From assembly GCA_051955535.1 (NCBI GenBank), contig JBQCGP010000064.1:1-51091 (forward strand): a stretch of 51,091 nt of DNA, in the 5' to 3' direction. The stretch comes from 13-2-20CM-68-14 sp051955535 (lineage in GTDB: Bacteria; Actinomycetota; Thermoleophilia; Gaiellales; Gaiellaceae). Under the pieces are notes generated by a model, which was not told the origin of the DNA, did not search any database, and worked only from the letters and a program-made list of their open reading frames with translations. Below, one piece after another: positions 38,529 through 47,424 of this stretch; within the stretch, counting starts at the first letter, position 1; every line of letters starts with the position of its first letter. Made by a program: the position numbers and the translations under genes.

Positions 38529-40022
38529 TTATTTCTTTTTCGACCCCTGGTTGAGGACTGCCTGCAACAGCACCTTCGCGATGGGCGCCGCCGTCGTGCC
38601 GCCGAAGCCGTGCTGGTTCTCGAGCGTCACCGCGACGGCGACCTTCGGATTGTCCGCGGGCGCGAACGTGATGAACCAGGTCGTGTTGATGCCGCTGTTG
38701 CCCGTCTCCGCGGTGCCGGTCTTGCCCGCGACGAGGATCCCCGGGATCTGGGCGGCGGTGCCGGTGCCGGACTGCACGGCCGAGACCATCATCGAGTTGA
38801 TCTCGTGCGCCGTCGTCGGCGACATGACGCGGCCCAGCTTCTTGGGCGCGACGCGCACGATCGTCTTGCCATGAGAGTCGACAACACGGTTCAGCACCGA
38901 GGGCTGCATCGCCACGCCGCCGTTCGCGACCGTGGAAGCGACCATCGCCATCTGCAGCGGCGTGACCGCGAGGCGCTCCTGCCCGAAGGCCATCCGGCCC
39001 GGGTCGACCTGCGTCGACGGATGGCTCGGGAAGAAGAGCCTGCCGTTGTTGTAGAGCCCGCTCGGCGACTTCTCGTTGTTCGGCGTCTCCAGCGGCGGGT
39101 CCGCGTAGAAGCCGAACCTCTTCATGTAGTTCAGGATCAGACCGGCTCCGATCGACTTGCCGATGTTGCAGAAGACCGAGTTGATCGAGTGCTGGAGGCC
39201 TTCCGCGAAGGTGACGGTCCCGAAGGTCTCGACGGGCCCGTCCGGGCTGGCGGCGTTCGAGACCTTCTTGCCGTACTCGATGCAGTAGCCGGGGTCGTTG
39301 AACGTCGAGTCCGGGGTGAACTTGTGGGCGTTGAGCGCCGCGGTCGCCGTGACGACCTTGAACGTCGAGCCCGGCGTGAAGAGCCCATTCGTCGCCCTGT
39401 TCAGGAGCGGAGCCGCCGGCTGGCAGGGGCCCCGGATCGCCTGGATCTTGTTGAAGTGGCGCTCGACCAGGTTCGGGTCGTAGGTCGGCTGCGAGGCGAG
39501 CGCATAGACCTTGCCGGTCTTCGGGTTCATGACCACGGCTGCACCGCACTTGCCGGCCAGCTGCGCCATCGCGATCCGCTGGATGTTGGGCCGGACGCTC
39601 AGGATCAGGTCGTTGCCCGTGATCGTGACGCCCTTCAGCTTGTCGATCGCCTTGTTGAGCAAGGTGCCCAGGTTTGCGTTCGAGGCGGTCAGGTAGGCGT
39701 TCTGGGACTCCTCGAGCCCCGCGCGCGAGCGCGCCTGGGTCGAGTAGCCGACGAGCTGCGCGAAGAGCCCGCCGGTCGGGTAGCGGCGGAAATAGAGCGT
39801 CTGCCCGCCGACCTTGCGGCGCACGTTCGTCGCGAGCAGCGTCCCGTCCGCCGCGCGGATGACGCCGCGCTTGATCCGGAACTGCGCTACCCGCTGGATC
39901 GCGTTGTCCTGCTTCTCGGCCAGGCCGGCAGAGGCCCACGTCTGCCAGTACGTCGTCCCGACGATCAGCGCAGCGAGCAGGATCAGCGAGGCGACGGCGA
40001 GCTTGGTGATCTGCCGGTTCAT
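38529..40022 (-). CDS. pbpA: Class B penicillin-binding protein (PbpA)
   Basis: 497 residues. An N-terminal membrane anchor (LAVASLILLAALIVGTTYW), a dimerisation region with RGVIRAADGTLLATN, and the transpeptidase domain with SxxK Ser219-TFK222 (TPGSTFK), SxN in HSINSVF and KTG in VAGKTGTAETG. No transglycosylase domain. It cross-links peptidoglycan with the neighbouring SEDS protein; this gene pair is the standard SEDS-bPBP unit. Its ATG overlaps the ftsW stop (ATGA). Ends with a Lys-rich tail (NQGSKKK). Confidence 0.95.
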   Translation of the reverse strand: MNRQITKLAVASLILLAALIVGTTYWQTWASAGLAEKQDNAIQRVAQFRIKRGVIRAADGTLLATNVRRKVGGQTLYFRRYPTGGLFAQLVGYSTQARSRAGLEESQNAYLTASNANLGTLLNKAIDKLKGVTITGNDLILSVRPNIQRIAMAQLAGKCGAAVVMNPKTGKVYALASQPTYDPNLVERHFNKIQAIRGPCQPAAPLLNRATNGLFTPGSTFKVVTATAALNAHKFTPDSTFNDPGYCIEYGKKVSNAASPDGPVETFGTVTFAEGLQHSINSVFCNIGKSIGAGLILNYMKRFGFYADPPLETPNNEKSPSGLYNNGRLFFPSHPSTQVDPGRMAFGQERLAVTPLQMAMVASTVANGGVAMQPSVLNRVVDSHGKTIVRVAPKKLGRVMSPTTAHEINSMMVSAVQSGTGTAAQIPGILVAGKTGTAETGNSGINTTWFITFAPADNPKVAVAVTLENQHGFGGTTAAPIAKVLLQAVLNQGSKKK

Positions 40023-41326
40023 GTTTCCTTCGGCGCGTTGGCGCGGTTGGAGACCAGGAGCAGGCCGGCGAGCAGCACGAAGTTCGCGACGACGCTGGAG
40101 CCGCCGTAGGAGACGAACGGGAACGTGATCCCGGTCAGCGGGATGATCCGCAGAACGCCGCCGACGATGATGAACGTCTGCAGGGCGAAGCCGAATGTGA
40201 GCCCGGCGGCGAGCAGTTTCGAGAAGCCGTCATCGGCGAGCAGCGCGGTCCGCATCCCGCGCAGGACGAAGACCATGAAGACGAGGATGACCGCCGAGAT
40301 GCCGATCAGGCCGAGGCCCTGCGCCAGGGCGGAGTAGATGAAGTCAGTGTTCAGGCCGGGGATCAGCTGGTGGCCACCGGAGACCGAAACCGTCTCCTTG
40401 CCGAGCCCCGTGCCGCCGAAGCCGCCGGCGGCGATCGAGTAGAGCGACTTCACGAGCTGGTAGCTCGCGCAGTCCTGGCGAAGCGTCATCTTGCCGTTCA
40501 GGGCGCAGTAGACCTTGTGGTCGGTCCACGGGTGGAGCCAGATCGTGACGCGCTCGTGGACGTGGGCGATCTGCGTGTAGACGAAATAGGAGCCGCCGAG
40601 GAAGAGCGCGAGGCCGATCGTCGTGTAGAGGACCCGCCCCGTCGCGACGTAGAGCATCGCCAGGAAGATCCCGTAGTAGAGAAGCGCGGAGCCGAGGTCG
40701 TTCGTCTCGACGAGGACGAGCATCGCGCCGCCCCAGATCACGAGCAGCGGGCCGAAGTCCTTGAGCCTCCCCTGCGCCAGCACCTCGCGTTTCTCGCGCA
40801 GGTAGCCGGCGAGGAAGACGATCAGGCAGAGCTTGGCGATCTCTCCCGGCTGGAACTGGAGCGAGCCGAAGTGGATCCAGAGGCGGGCGCCGTTCACCGT
40901 CTGGCCGAGCCCCGGCAGCACCGGGAGCGCGAGCAGGCCGATCGCCGTCAGGCCGAAGATGTACTTGTAGCTCTCCAGGCGCCGGTAGTCGCGCCGCAGC
41001 GCCAGCAGCGTCCCGGCGAAGACGGCGACGGCGATGATGATCCAGACCCCCTGCCGGAACGCGTCGTCGGGGTTGATCCGGTAGATCTCGGTGATCCCGA
41101 CCGCCGTCAGCAGCGCGGCCAGCGGCAGCAGGTACGGGTCGGCGTACGGCACCGCGTAGCGCCCGACGAGGTGCGCGACGAGGTAGAGCCCGAAGAAGAA
41201 GGCCGCGTAGGAGAGCGAAGCGGTCGAGACAACGGACTGGCGGGCGATGTAGACGCTCGCGAAGCCGAGCGCGGTCAGCATCCCGACGACGATCAGGTTG
41301 AGGAGCTCGCGGTTCCGAAGGGTCAT
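40019..41326 (-). CDS. ftsW: SEDS peptidoglycan polymerase (FtsW/RodA)
   Basis: 435 residues, 10-12 membrane helices. SEDS signatures: LWIHFGSLQFQPGEIAKL (the FQPSE-like motif), YLREKRE loop, YSIAAGGFGGTGLGKE in the long extracellular loop, and the C-terminal PLTGITFPFVSYGGSSVVANF block. It polymerises lipid II into glycan strands with PbpA. Sequence alone does not separate FtsW from RodA; in actinobacteria the gene at this locus is usually called rodA. GTG start at 41326, directly after pstP (4-nt gap). Confidence 0.94.
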   Translation of the reverse strand: MTLRNRELLNLIVVGMLTALGFASVYIARQSVVSTASLSYAAFFFGLYLVAHLVGRYAVPYADPYLLPLAALLTAVGITEIYRINPDDAFRQGVWIIIAVAVFAGTLLALRRDYRRLESYKYIFGLTAIGLLALPVLPGLGQTVNGARLWIHFGSLQFQPGEIAKLCLIVFLAGYLREKREVLAQGRLKDFGPLLVIWGGAMLVLVETNDLGSALLYYGIFLAMLYVATGRVLYTTIGLALFLGGSYFVYTQIAHVHERVTIWLHPWTDHKVYCALNGKMTLRQDCASYQLVKSLYSIAAGGFGGTGLGKETVSVSGGHQLIPGLNTDFIYSALAQGLGLIGISAVILVFMVFVLRGMRTALLADDGFSKLLAAGLTFGFALQTFIIVGGVLRIIPLTGITFPFVSYGGSSVVANFVLLAGLLLVSNRANAPKET

Positions 41327-41330
41327 CCGC

Positions 41331-42290
41331 TCATCTCCCGCGGATCGTCAGGACCACGATTACGACCGCCGCCAGCCCGATCACGATCAACGCGAAGGCG
41401 AGGAGGCGGTTCCGGAGAGTGCGTCCACGATCGGTTTGTGGCTGATCGGCGTCTCCCGGCAGGACGACCCTCGTTTCCACGGCCGGGACGCGGTCGAGCT
41501 CGTCGATTGTGTCCTCGTCGACCTCGCCGTTGCCGTCGGTGCCGAGTACCGGGTACTGGGCGGTCTTCTCGAGCGGCTCGCCGGCGCCGATCTCGAAGAG
41601 GACGACCGTGATGTTGTCCTCGCCGCCACCCTTGTTCGCGGCGCGGATCAGCGCCTTCACGGCCGCCTGGAGGTCGTCCCGGTGCTTCCCAGTCGCCTCG
41701 AGGATCGTCTCGCCGTCGACCATCGAGGTGAGGCCGTCGGAGCAGAGCATGAACAGGTCGCCCGCGTGTGTCGGGATCGAGAAGGTGTCGACGTCGACGT
41801 CCGGATCGGTTCCGAGCGCGCGCGTGATGACCGACCGCTGCGGGTGCGTCTCGGCCTCTTCGGGCGAGAGCTTGCCGCTGCGGACGAGCTCGGCGACGAG
41901 GGAGTGATCCTCGGTGAGCTGCTCGAGACGCCCGTCCCGGATCAGGTACGCACGCGAGTCGCCGACGTGGCCGAAGACGACCGCGCCGTCCTCGACGAGA
42001 GCGACCGTCATCGTCGTCCCCATGCCCGAGGCGGATGCGTCCTGGCTGGAACGCTGGTAGACGCGGCGGTTCGCCTCCTGGATCAGGTCGGCAACGCGAC
42101 GCTCGCCGCTGCCCGAGACGCTCTCGTCGTCCCGGACCGCGCCCGCTGCGAGGCTGGAGGCGAGCTCGCCGGCCTGCGCGCCGCCCATGCCGTCGGCGAT
42201 CGCGAAGAGCGGTGGCGCGACGACGTACTCGTCCTCGTTCCGGCGCCGCCTCTTGCCTGTGTCGGTGCCGTGCCCGACCTGTGCAATCAC
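41331..42290 (-). CDS. pstP: PP2C-family Ser/Thr phosphatase PstP
   Basis: 319 residues. Catalytic domain about 1-235 with all metal-binding motifs: GTDTGKRRRRNEDEY, FAIADGMGGAQAGELAS, VFGHVGDSRAYLIRDG, EDHSLVAELVRSG, FMLCSDGLTSMV and GGGEDNITVVLF. An acidic linker leads to a C-terminal membrane helix (LLAFALIVIGLAAVVIVVL), so it is anchored with its catalytic part in the cytoplasm. Reverses PknB-type phosphorylation of FHA and wall proteins. GTG start overlaps the fhaB TGA (GTGA). Confidence 0.95.
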   Translation of the reverse strand: MIAQVGHGTDTGKRRRRNEDEYVVAPPLFAIADGMGGAQAGELASSLAAGAVRDDESVSGSGERRVADLIQEANRRVYQRSSQDASASGMGTTMTVALVEDGAVVFGHVGDSRAYLIRDGRLEQLTEDHSLVAELVRSGKLSPEEAETHPQRSVITRALGTDPDVDVDTFSIPTHAGDLFMLCSDGLTSMVDGETILEATGKHRDDLQAAVKALIRAANKGGGEDNITVVLFEIGAGEPLEKTAQYPVLGTDGNGEVDEDTIDELDRVPAVETRVVLPGDADQPQTDRGRTLRNRLLAFALIVIGLAAVVIVVLTIRGR

Positions 42291-42778
42291 GTCTCGAACC
42301 TCAGCTCGGTCTCGCCAACGCGCACGACGTCTCCGGGCGTGAGCTTGCGTGCGCGCGTCAGCCTGATCCCGTTCAGGAACGTGCCGTTGGTCGAGCCGAT
42401 GTCCTCGACCCAGACGCCGTCACGACGCGACTCGATTCGGGCGTGCTTCGCCGAGGCGTAGTCGTCGCCGTCGAGCGCGAGGTCGTTCTGGGGGCCGCGC
42501 CCGACCGTCAGCGGCGCCGAATTGAGCATCCGGCCTTCGCCCGGCTGGAGCGAAGGGCTCGAGACGACGACGAGACGGCCGCCGCCGTTCGGTCCTGCGT
42601 CGCGGACGGCGCGCAGCTCGTTCGCCTGGGATGGCGCGAGGATGAAGCTCTCCTGCGGGACGCGCAGATCCTTGCTCGCCGTCCGCACGATCCTCCAGAT
42701 GAACAGGTAGAGGACGACGACGAACGCGATCTTGAGGATGAGCAGCAGCTCCTCGACCGCGATCGAGGCGATGGTCAT
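42287..42778 (-). CDS. fhaB: FHA-domain protein FhaB (FipA-like)
   Basis: 163 residues from the ATG at 42778. An N-terminal membrane helix (LLLILKIAFVVVLYLFIWRI) is followed by a linker and a C-terminal FHA domain (about 85-160) with VGRGPQNDLALDG, SAKHARIE and EDIGSTNGTFLNG, the phosphothreonine-binding residues. In mycobacteria the equivalent protein links PknB signalling with FtsZ/FtsQ. One base separates it from the fhaA stop. Confidence 0.94.
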   Translation of the reverse strand: MTIASIAVEELLLILKIAFVVVLYLFIWRIVRTASKDLRVPQESFILAPSQANELRAVRDAGPNGGGRLVVVSSPSLQPGEGRMLNSAPLTVGRGPQNDLALDGDDYASAKHARIESRRDGVWVEDIGSTNGTFLNGIRLTRARKLTPGDVVRVGETELRFET

Positions 42779-42779
42779 G

Positions 42780-43556
42780 TCAGTCCCTGGTCTCCCGCTG
42801 GAAGACGACCTGCGTCGAGCCGACGGTGATCGTGTCGCCCGAGCGCAGCTTGGCCCGTTTGAGGCGGCGGCCGTTGACCTCGGTGCCGTTGGTGGAGTCG
42901 AGGTCGACCACCCAGTATGCAGAGCCCTCTTGCCGGATCTCGGCATGGCGGCGGGAGACGTTCGGGTCGGCGACCTGGATGTCGCAGTCCTTCGAGCGTC
43001 CGATCACGACGCGTCGCTTGTCGATCTCGTGCTGCTTGCTGTCCCAAGAGAGGGTCACGATCTCGCGCTGGAGGCCGAGCTCCTCCGGCGAAACCGCCTC
43101 TGTGACCGGCTGCTTCGGCTTGTAGACCATCGTCGCGCCGGGCGCGACGTCGGGTGCCGGCGCCTCCGGTGGGGGCGGCTCGGGCCCGCCCTGCGCCATC
43201 CTCGTCGCGATCCCGAACTCGCCGATGTCGAGATCGGGATCGGTCTCCATCAGGACCCGCGGCGCCGAGAGCATCACGTACTTCTCGCGGCGCGCGTTCT
43301 CGGCCAGGTAGTCCTGCAACTCCGAGAGCAGCGACTCTTCGTAATCCGCAAATTGCGCACGATCGGCCGGCGAAAGGTAGAGCGTGTATTCATTCGGCAC
43401 GTACAGGCGGGAGACGGAGATGACCCGGTGGTCCTCCATCTCCTTCACCAGCTTGCGGGCCAGCTCGACCGGCTGAACGTTCGTCCGGAAGGCCCGTCCG
43501 AAGACGCCTTCGAACAGGGATTCGATCTTGGCTTCGATGTTCCTGAGCACGGTCAT
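42780..43556 (-). CDS. fhaA: FHA-domain protein FhaA with DUF3662
   Basis: 258 residues. The N-terminal DUF3662 domain (about 1-120) has MTVLRNIEAKIESLFEGVFG, VQPVELARKLVKEMEDH and VPNEYTLYLSPADRAQF. A Pro-rich linker follows. The C-terminal FHA domain (about 180-255) has VVIGRSKDCDIQVAD, SRRHAEI and DLDSTNGTEVNGRRL. Shorter than mycobacterial FhaA (about 520 residues) because the linker is compact. Binds phosphorylated PknB and MviN-type partners. First gene of the wall-signalling run; ATG at 43556, 27 bp after the upstream kinase gene. Confidence 0.94.
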   Translation of the reverse strand: MTVLRNIEAKIESLFEGVFGRAFRTNVQPVELARKLVKEMEDHRVISVSRLYVPNEYTLYLSPADRAQFADYEESLLSELQDYLAENARREKYVMLSAPRVLMETDPDLDIGEFGIATRMAQGGPEPPPPEAPAPDVAPGATMVYKPKQPVTEAVSPEELGLQREIVTLSWDSKQHEIDKRRVVIGRSKDCDIQVADPNVSRRHAEIRQEGSAYWVVDLDSTNGTEVNGRRLKRAKLRSGDTITVGSTQVVFQRETRD

Positions 43557-43582
43557 TGCAGGGCCTTACCCCGCCTGCGAGT

Positions 43583-45169
43583 CTAGCTTTCGCGTTTGAC
43601 TGCTATCCCCAGGCAAGTGGCGAGAATTGTGGCCACAACAGCGGCGTCGGGGAGGGCCGGATCGGGGGCTACGAGCCCCGCGAGGAGGGCGAGACCGAAC
43701 GGAGCGATCCAGCGTCGGCTGACGTGTGGGAGGACGGCTGCGGCTGTGGCCAGGACCAGCGCCTCGAAGAATAGGACTGGCTGCGCCGCAAGTGCGTGCC
43801 ACACGGCGCCCGCTGCGGTGAACGGATCGGAGGTGCGGTCGAGCTGGATCGGCGGTGCGGACACGCCGGCAAAGGGGATCGTTGCGCCTCGCAGTCCGGC
43901 CACGACCGCCGCGACGAGGACGGCTGCGAAGACCTGGAGGCCCCGTAGGAAGCTCCCGCGGAGGCGCTGCGCAGCGAGCGGCAGCAGTCCAAGCAGCGAC
44001 AGCGGCGCGAGAACCGGGCCCGCCGCGAAGAAGAGGCCCGAGCGCGGCGTCCTCCACGTCATCGCCAGCCACGCGAGGGCGAGCGCCGCATAGGCCCAGG
44101 CGAGACCGGCAGAGAGGTTGCCAAGCGGCAGGATCGGCACCGCCAGCGCGAACGCGAGCCCTGCGCGTTCGCGGAAGAGGGTCACTGCTGCGGCGAGCGC
44201 GGCGAGAAGGAGCGGCCATCCGGACGGGTAGAACGGGAGCAAGGCCGCGGCGGCTCCGGAGACGAGCGCCGCGGCTGCGGTCGGTGCGAAGCGCTCCGGA
44301 GTAGGTGTCGCGAGTGCCGGGAGGGCCCGCCTGCTCCGCTCGCGTCGGTGGCGGGTTGCCCGCAACGCGACCGCGAGCCGCGCCGCCGAAGGCCGTTTCG
44401 CCGGGTCGACCGACAAGGCGCGGTCGACGAGCGCGATGAGTGGACGCGGAAGATCGGGTCGCGCGGTGGCGAGCGAGACAGCGCCGGACTCGATCCGGCG
44501 CGCCGTATCGAGTAGGGAGCCCTGCCAGAACGGATGCCAGCCCGCGAGCGCCTCCCAGAGCAGGACGCCGACCGCCCAGACGTCCGCCGGCGCGCCTGAT
44601 TCCTGGCCGCGCAGGCGCTCGGGCGGGATGTAAGCGAGCGTTCCGGGCACGTCCCCGGCGGCCGTCAGCGTCTCCTCTCCGTCCATCCGCGCGAGCCCGA
44701 AATCGAGCAGTCGGATCGACACCCCGTTTCCCTCGGCGAGCAGGATGTTCGACGGCTTCACGTCGCGGTGCACGATCCGGTGCGCGTGCGCGTGCGCGAG
44801 CGCTTCGCAGATCTGCGCGGCCGCTTCGAGCGCGACGGCGTCGTCGACGTCGCCGTCACGCAGCGCCTGGCGCAGCGTGCGCCCCGGGATGTACTCGTAG
44901 GCGATGTAGACGTGGCGCGCGTCGCGTGCGAGCGCGTAGGCGCGTTGGCAGCCCGGATGCCGCAGCCGCGCGGCCGCCGAGGCCTCGCGCTCGGCGCGGG
45001 AGGCGGCCTTGCCTTCGCGCGGGACGATCTTGAGCGCCACCTCGACGCCGGTCGGTTCGTCACGGGCGAGCCAGACCGAGCCGTTGCCGCCGCTGCCGAG
45101 CGGCTCCAGCGGGCGGTAGCGGCCGAGGACCAGCTCGCTTTGCGTGACGGCGAGAGCCGCTTCTGACAC
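43583..45169 (-). CDS. Ser/Thr kinase with polytopic C-terminal membrane domain
   Basis: 528 residues. Kinase domain about 15-280: LGSGGNGSVWLARDE, Lys47 in VALKIV, HRDVKPSN (Asp136), DFG 156-158, GTLAYIPPERLRG. A basic stretch (RATRHRRERSRR) leads into about 220 residues of closely spaced hydrophobic helices (at least eight), e.g. AAALVSGAAAALLPFYPSGW, FALAVPILPLGNLSAGLAW and LVLATAAAVLPHVSRRW. There is no outer sensor domain. Multi-helix membrane domains on bacterial Hanks kinases are uncommon; the domain may sense membrane state or a lipid (inference). Same strand as fhaA, 27 bp upstream, so possibly co-transcribed. Confidence 0.9.
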   Translation of the reverse strand: MSEAALAVTQSELVLGRYRPLEPLGSGGNGSVWLARDEPTGVEVALKIVPREGKAASRAEREASAAARLRHPGCQRAYALARDARHVYIAYEYIPGRTLRQALRDGDVDDAVALEAAAQICEALAHAHAHRIVHRDVKPSNILLAEGNGVSIRLLDFGLARMDGEETLTAAGDVPGTLAYIPPERLRGQESGAPADVWAVGVLLWEALAGWHPFWQGSLLDTARRIESGAVSLATARPDLPRPLIALVDRALSVDPAKRPSAARLAVALRATRHRRERSRRALPALATPTPERFAPTAAAALVSGAAAALLPFYPSGWPLLLAALAAAVTLFRERAGLAFALAVPILPLGNLSAGLAWAYAALALAWLAMTWRTPRSGLFFAAGPVLAPLSLLGLLPLAAQRLRGSFLRGLQVFAAVLVAAVVAGLRGATIPFAGVSAPPIQLDRTSDPFTAAGAVWHALAAQPVLFFEALVLATAAAVLPHVSRRWIAPFGLALLAGLVAPDPALPDAAVVATILATCLGIAVKRES

Positions 45170-45256
45170 CTGCGCACGTTCGCCGCAGAAGGCCGAATGC
45201 CTTTCCGGCTGACGCAGCGGTTACAGTTTCTCGGCCCCTTTTCCCTGCTAGCAGCC

Positions 45257-46408
45257 GTGACCGAGCGCGACACCGATATCGAGTTCGACTTCTTCGAGGA
45301 GCCGGAGACCAGGGAAGCCGCCCGTCCGGAGCGGCCGCCGGGGACGAAGCCGCGCGGTCCGCGGCCGCCGATCCGCACGCCACAGGGCATCACGCCGCTG
45401 CTTCGCCTGGTCGGATTGATCGCATTCGCGATCGTGATCGTGCTCCTGCTCGTCTACGCGATCGAGGGCTGCCAATCCTCGAGCAAGCACGCGAAGTACA
45501 ACAACTACATGACCAAGGTCTCGCAGATCGCTTCGAGCTCGCACTCGATCGGCACCCGCCTCACCTCGCTGCTCGGCCAGCCCGGCCTGAAAGCGGCCGA
45601 CGTGCAGACGAAGCTCGCAGGCCTGGCGCGCGACGAGCAGCAGAACGTCGACGCTGCGAGCGCGATCGACCCGCCGGGCCGCCTGCGCGACGAGCACTCC
45701 CGGCTCATCGATGCGCTGCAGTACCGCTACAGCGGCATCGTCGGGATCTCCGACTCGCTCCGCCAGGTTCTCGCCAGGAAGAATCTCGCGGCCGCGCAGG
45801 CCGGTGCCCTGCTCGTGACCCCGTCTCAGCGCCTGATCGCGAGCGACGTCGTCTGGGACGACAGCTTCCGCGACCCTTCGAAGCAGGTGTTGGCGGGCCA
45901 GGGCGTCGGAGACGTGCGCGTCCCGAGCTCGACATTTGTCCAGAACCCGGACTTCTACACGGCAAACGGCCTCGCGGCGGTGGTGACGCGGCTCCGCGGC
46001 GTCAGCGTCTCGCCGACAGCGGGCGGCCTGCATGGCACGAACATCGTCTCGACCAAGGCGCTGCCGAAGGGCACCGAGCTCTCGACGACCTCGCGGCTGC
46101 CCGTTGTCGCTGGAACCGACCTCGGCTTCGCGGTCACGGTCGAGGACTCCGGCGGCTCGGTCGAGGTGCACATCCCGGTCACGCTGACGATCACCGGCGG
46201 CACGAAGCCGATCGTGAAGACACAGGTGATCGACCTGATCAGCCCCAAGGAGCAGAAGACCATCACCTTCCGGAACGTCCAGCTCGACCCGTCCTTCTTC
46301 GGATCCCAATCGACCTCGGTGAAGGTGAGGGTCACCCCGGTCCCGAACGAGCACAACGTCTCGAATAACAGCGCCGAGTACCCGGTCATCTTTACGTTGC
46401 CTCAGTGA
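45257..46408 (+). CDS. Single-pass membrane protein with outer beta-sandwich domain
   Basis: 383 residues from the GTG at 45257. An acidic N-terminus (TERDTDIEFDFFEEPE) and a Pro/Arg-rich stretch precede one TM (LVGLIAFAIVIVLLLVYAI). The outer part has a helical region rich in Ser/Gln/Ala (about 75-200), then a beta-rich domain with TVEDSGGSVEVHIPVTLTI and VKVRVTPVPNEHNVSNNS, which resembles CARDB/Ig-like folds. An in-frame ATG at 45197 follows AGAAGG, but the extra 20 codons include TTA and CTA, unlike the rest of the gene, so the GTG is preferred. Function unknown. The stop overlaps the DUF4446 start (GTGA). Confidence 0.82.
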   Translation: MTERDTDIEFDFFEEPETREAARPERPPGTKPRGPRPPIRTPQGITPLLRLVGLIAFAIVIVLLLVYAIEGCQSSSKHAKYNNYMTKVSQIASSSHSIGTRLTSLLGQPGLKAADVQTKLAGLARDEQQNVDAASAIDPPGRLRDEHSRLIDALQYRYSGIVGISDSLRQVLARKNLAAAQAGALLVTPSQRLIASDVVWDDSFRDPSKQVLAGQGVGDVRVPSSTFVQNPDFYTANGLAAVVTRLRGVSVSPTAGGLHGTNIVSTKALPKGTELSTTSRLPVVAGTDLGFAVTVEDSGGSVEVHIPVTLTITGGTKPIVKTQVIDLISPKEQKTITFRNVQLDPSFFGSQSTSVKVRVTPVPNEHNVSNNSAEYPVIFTLPQ

Positions 46409-46881
46409 GCTCGACCGTCGCTGCGGCAATCGCGATCGCGGCCGGCGCTGTCGCGCTGCTCGCGTTGGTTGCCGCGCTGATGGCTTTTCGGACGCTGAGG
46501 CGCGTCCGCTCCTCCCAGCAGGTGCTGCTCGGCGGCGGGAAGGACGACCTCGTCGACTTCGCGGTCTCGCTTCAGGCACGGATAGACGACCTCCACCGCG
46601 CGGTGGACGAGGTCGCCGCCGGCCTCGCGCGGGTCGACCGCCGAGTCGACGAGGCGCTCACGAAGACTTCGATCGTCCGCTACGACGCCTACGAGGGGAC
46701 GGGCGGTCACCAGTCCGCCTCCGTCGCGGTGCTCGACGGCGCGCGCAGCGGGATCGTGCTGAGCGCGATCCAGGGCCGTGACTACGCGCGCATCTACCTC
46801 AAGGAGCTCGAGCACGGGCGCGCCTCGATCGCGCTCTCGCCCGAAGAAGAAGAGGCTGTAGCGCGCGCAATGTCGCGCTGA
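46405..46881 (+). CDS. DUF4446 family membrane protein
   Basis: 158 residues. N-terminal membrane helix (AIAIAAGAVALLALVAALMAF), a coiled-coil-like segment (DLHRAVDEVAAGLARVDRRV), then the DUF4446 core: TKTSIVRYDAYEGTGGHQSA, SVAVLDGARSGIVLSAIQGR and YARIYLKELEHGRASIALSP with an acidic C-terminus EEEEAVARAM. The family is common in Firmicutes and actinobacteria and has no known function. GTG start overlaps the preceding stop, so it is translated with the membrane protein upstream. Confidence 0.9.
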   Translation: MSSTVAAAIAIAAGAVALLALVAALMAFRTLRRVRSSQQVLLGGGKDDLVDFAVSLQARIDDLHRAVDEVAAGLARVDRRVDEALTKTSIVRYDAYEGTGGHQSASVAVLDGARSGIVLSAIQGRDYARIYLKELEHGRASIALSPEEEEAVARAMSR

Positions 46882-46905
46882 GAGCGCCTGGCCCGCTGCT
46901 ATTTT

Positions 46906-47424
46906 TTGCCTGTCTTGCAGCAGGTCTTGGTGTTGAACGCGAGCTATGAGCCGCTCAACGTGACGACGGTTCGGCGCGCGCACGTCCTCGTGTTCAAAGG
47001 CAAGGCGGAGGTGATCGAGGAGCTCGACCGGGCGCTCCACTCCGCGACGACCTCGTTCCCGTGGCCGCACGTGATCCGGCTTGTCCAGTACGTCAGCGTG
47101 CCGCGGACAGTGCAGCGCAAGATCTCGAGGCGGGCGCTCTTCGCGCGCGACGACTGGCGTTGCGTCTACTGCGGCACCTCGGGCGGCCGACTGACGCTCG
47201 ACCACGTCGTCCCGAAGAGCCGAGGCGGGGAGTCCATCTGGGAGAACGTCGTCACCTCGTGCGCGCCGTGCAACCTGCGCAAGGGCGACCGCCTTCTCCA
47301 CGAGGTCGCGATGGAACTGCGCCGCAAGCCGCGGCCGCCCGCGCCGGTGCTGTTCATCCGCCTGGCAGCGCCGAAGATCCCGGACGGCTGGCAGCCCTAC
47401 CTGACCGGGCTGTCGACCGCCTAG
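46906..47424 (+). CDS. HNH endonuclease-family protein
   Basis: 172 residues. The N-terminal half LVLNASYEPLNVTTVRRAHV is typical of the short actinobacterial/cyanobacterial HNH proteins. The HNH module is DWRCVYCGTSGGRLTLDHVV then SRGGESIWENVVTSCAPCN, giving two CxxC zinc knuckles and catalytic His in LDHV. Probably a DNA-binding/cleaving housekeeping protein; the target is unknown and there is no toxin partner or phage gene nearby. The start appears to be TTG at 46906, with no Shine-Dalgarno. The stop overlaps the convergent rhodanese gene by 4 nt. Confidence 0.9.
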   Translation: MPVLQQVLVLNASYEPLNVTTVRRAHVLVFKGKAEVIEELDRALHSATTSFPWPHVIRLVQYVSVPRTVQRKISRRALFARDDWRCVYCGTSGGRLTLDHVVPKSRGGESIWENVVTSCAPCNLRKGDRLLHEVAMELRRKPRPPAPVLFIRLAAPKIPDGWQPYLTGLSTA

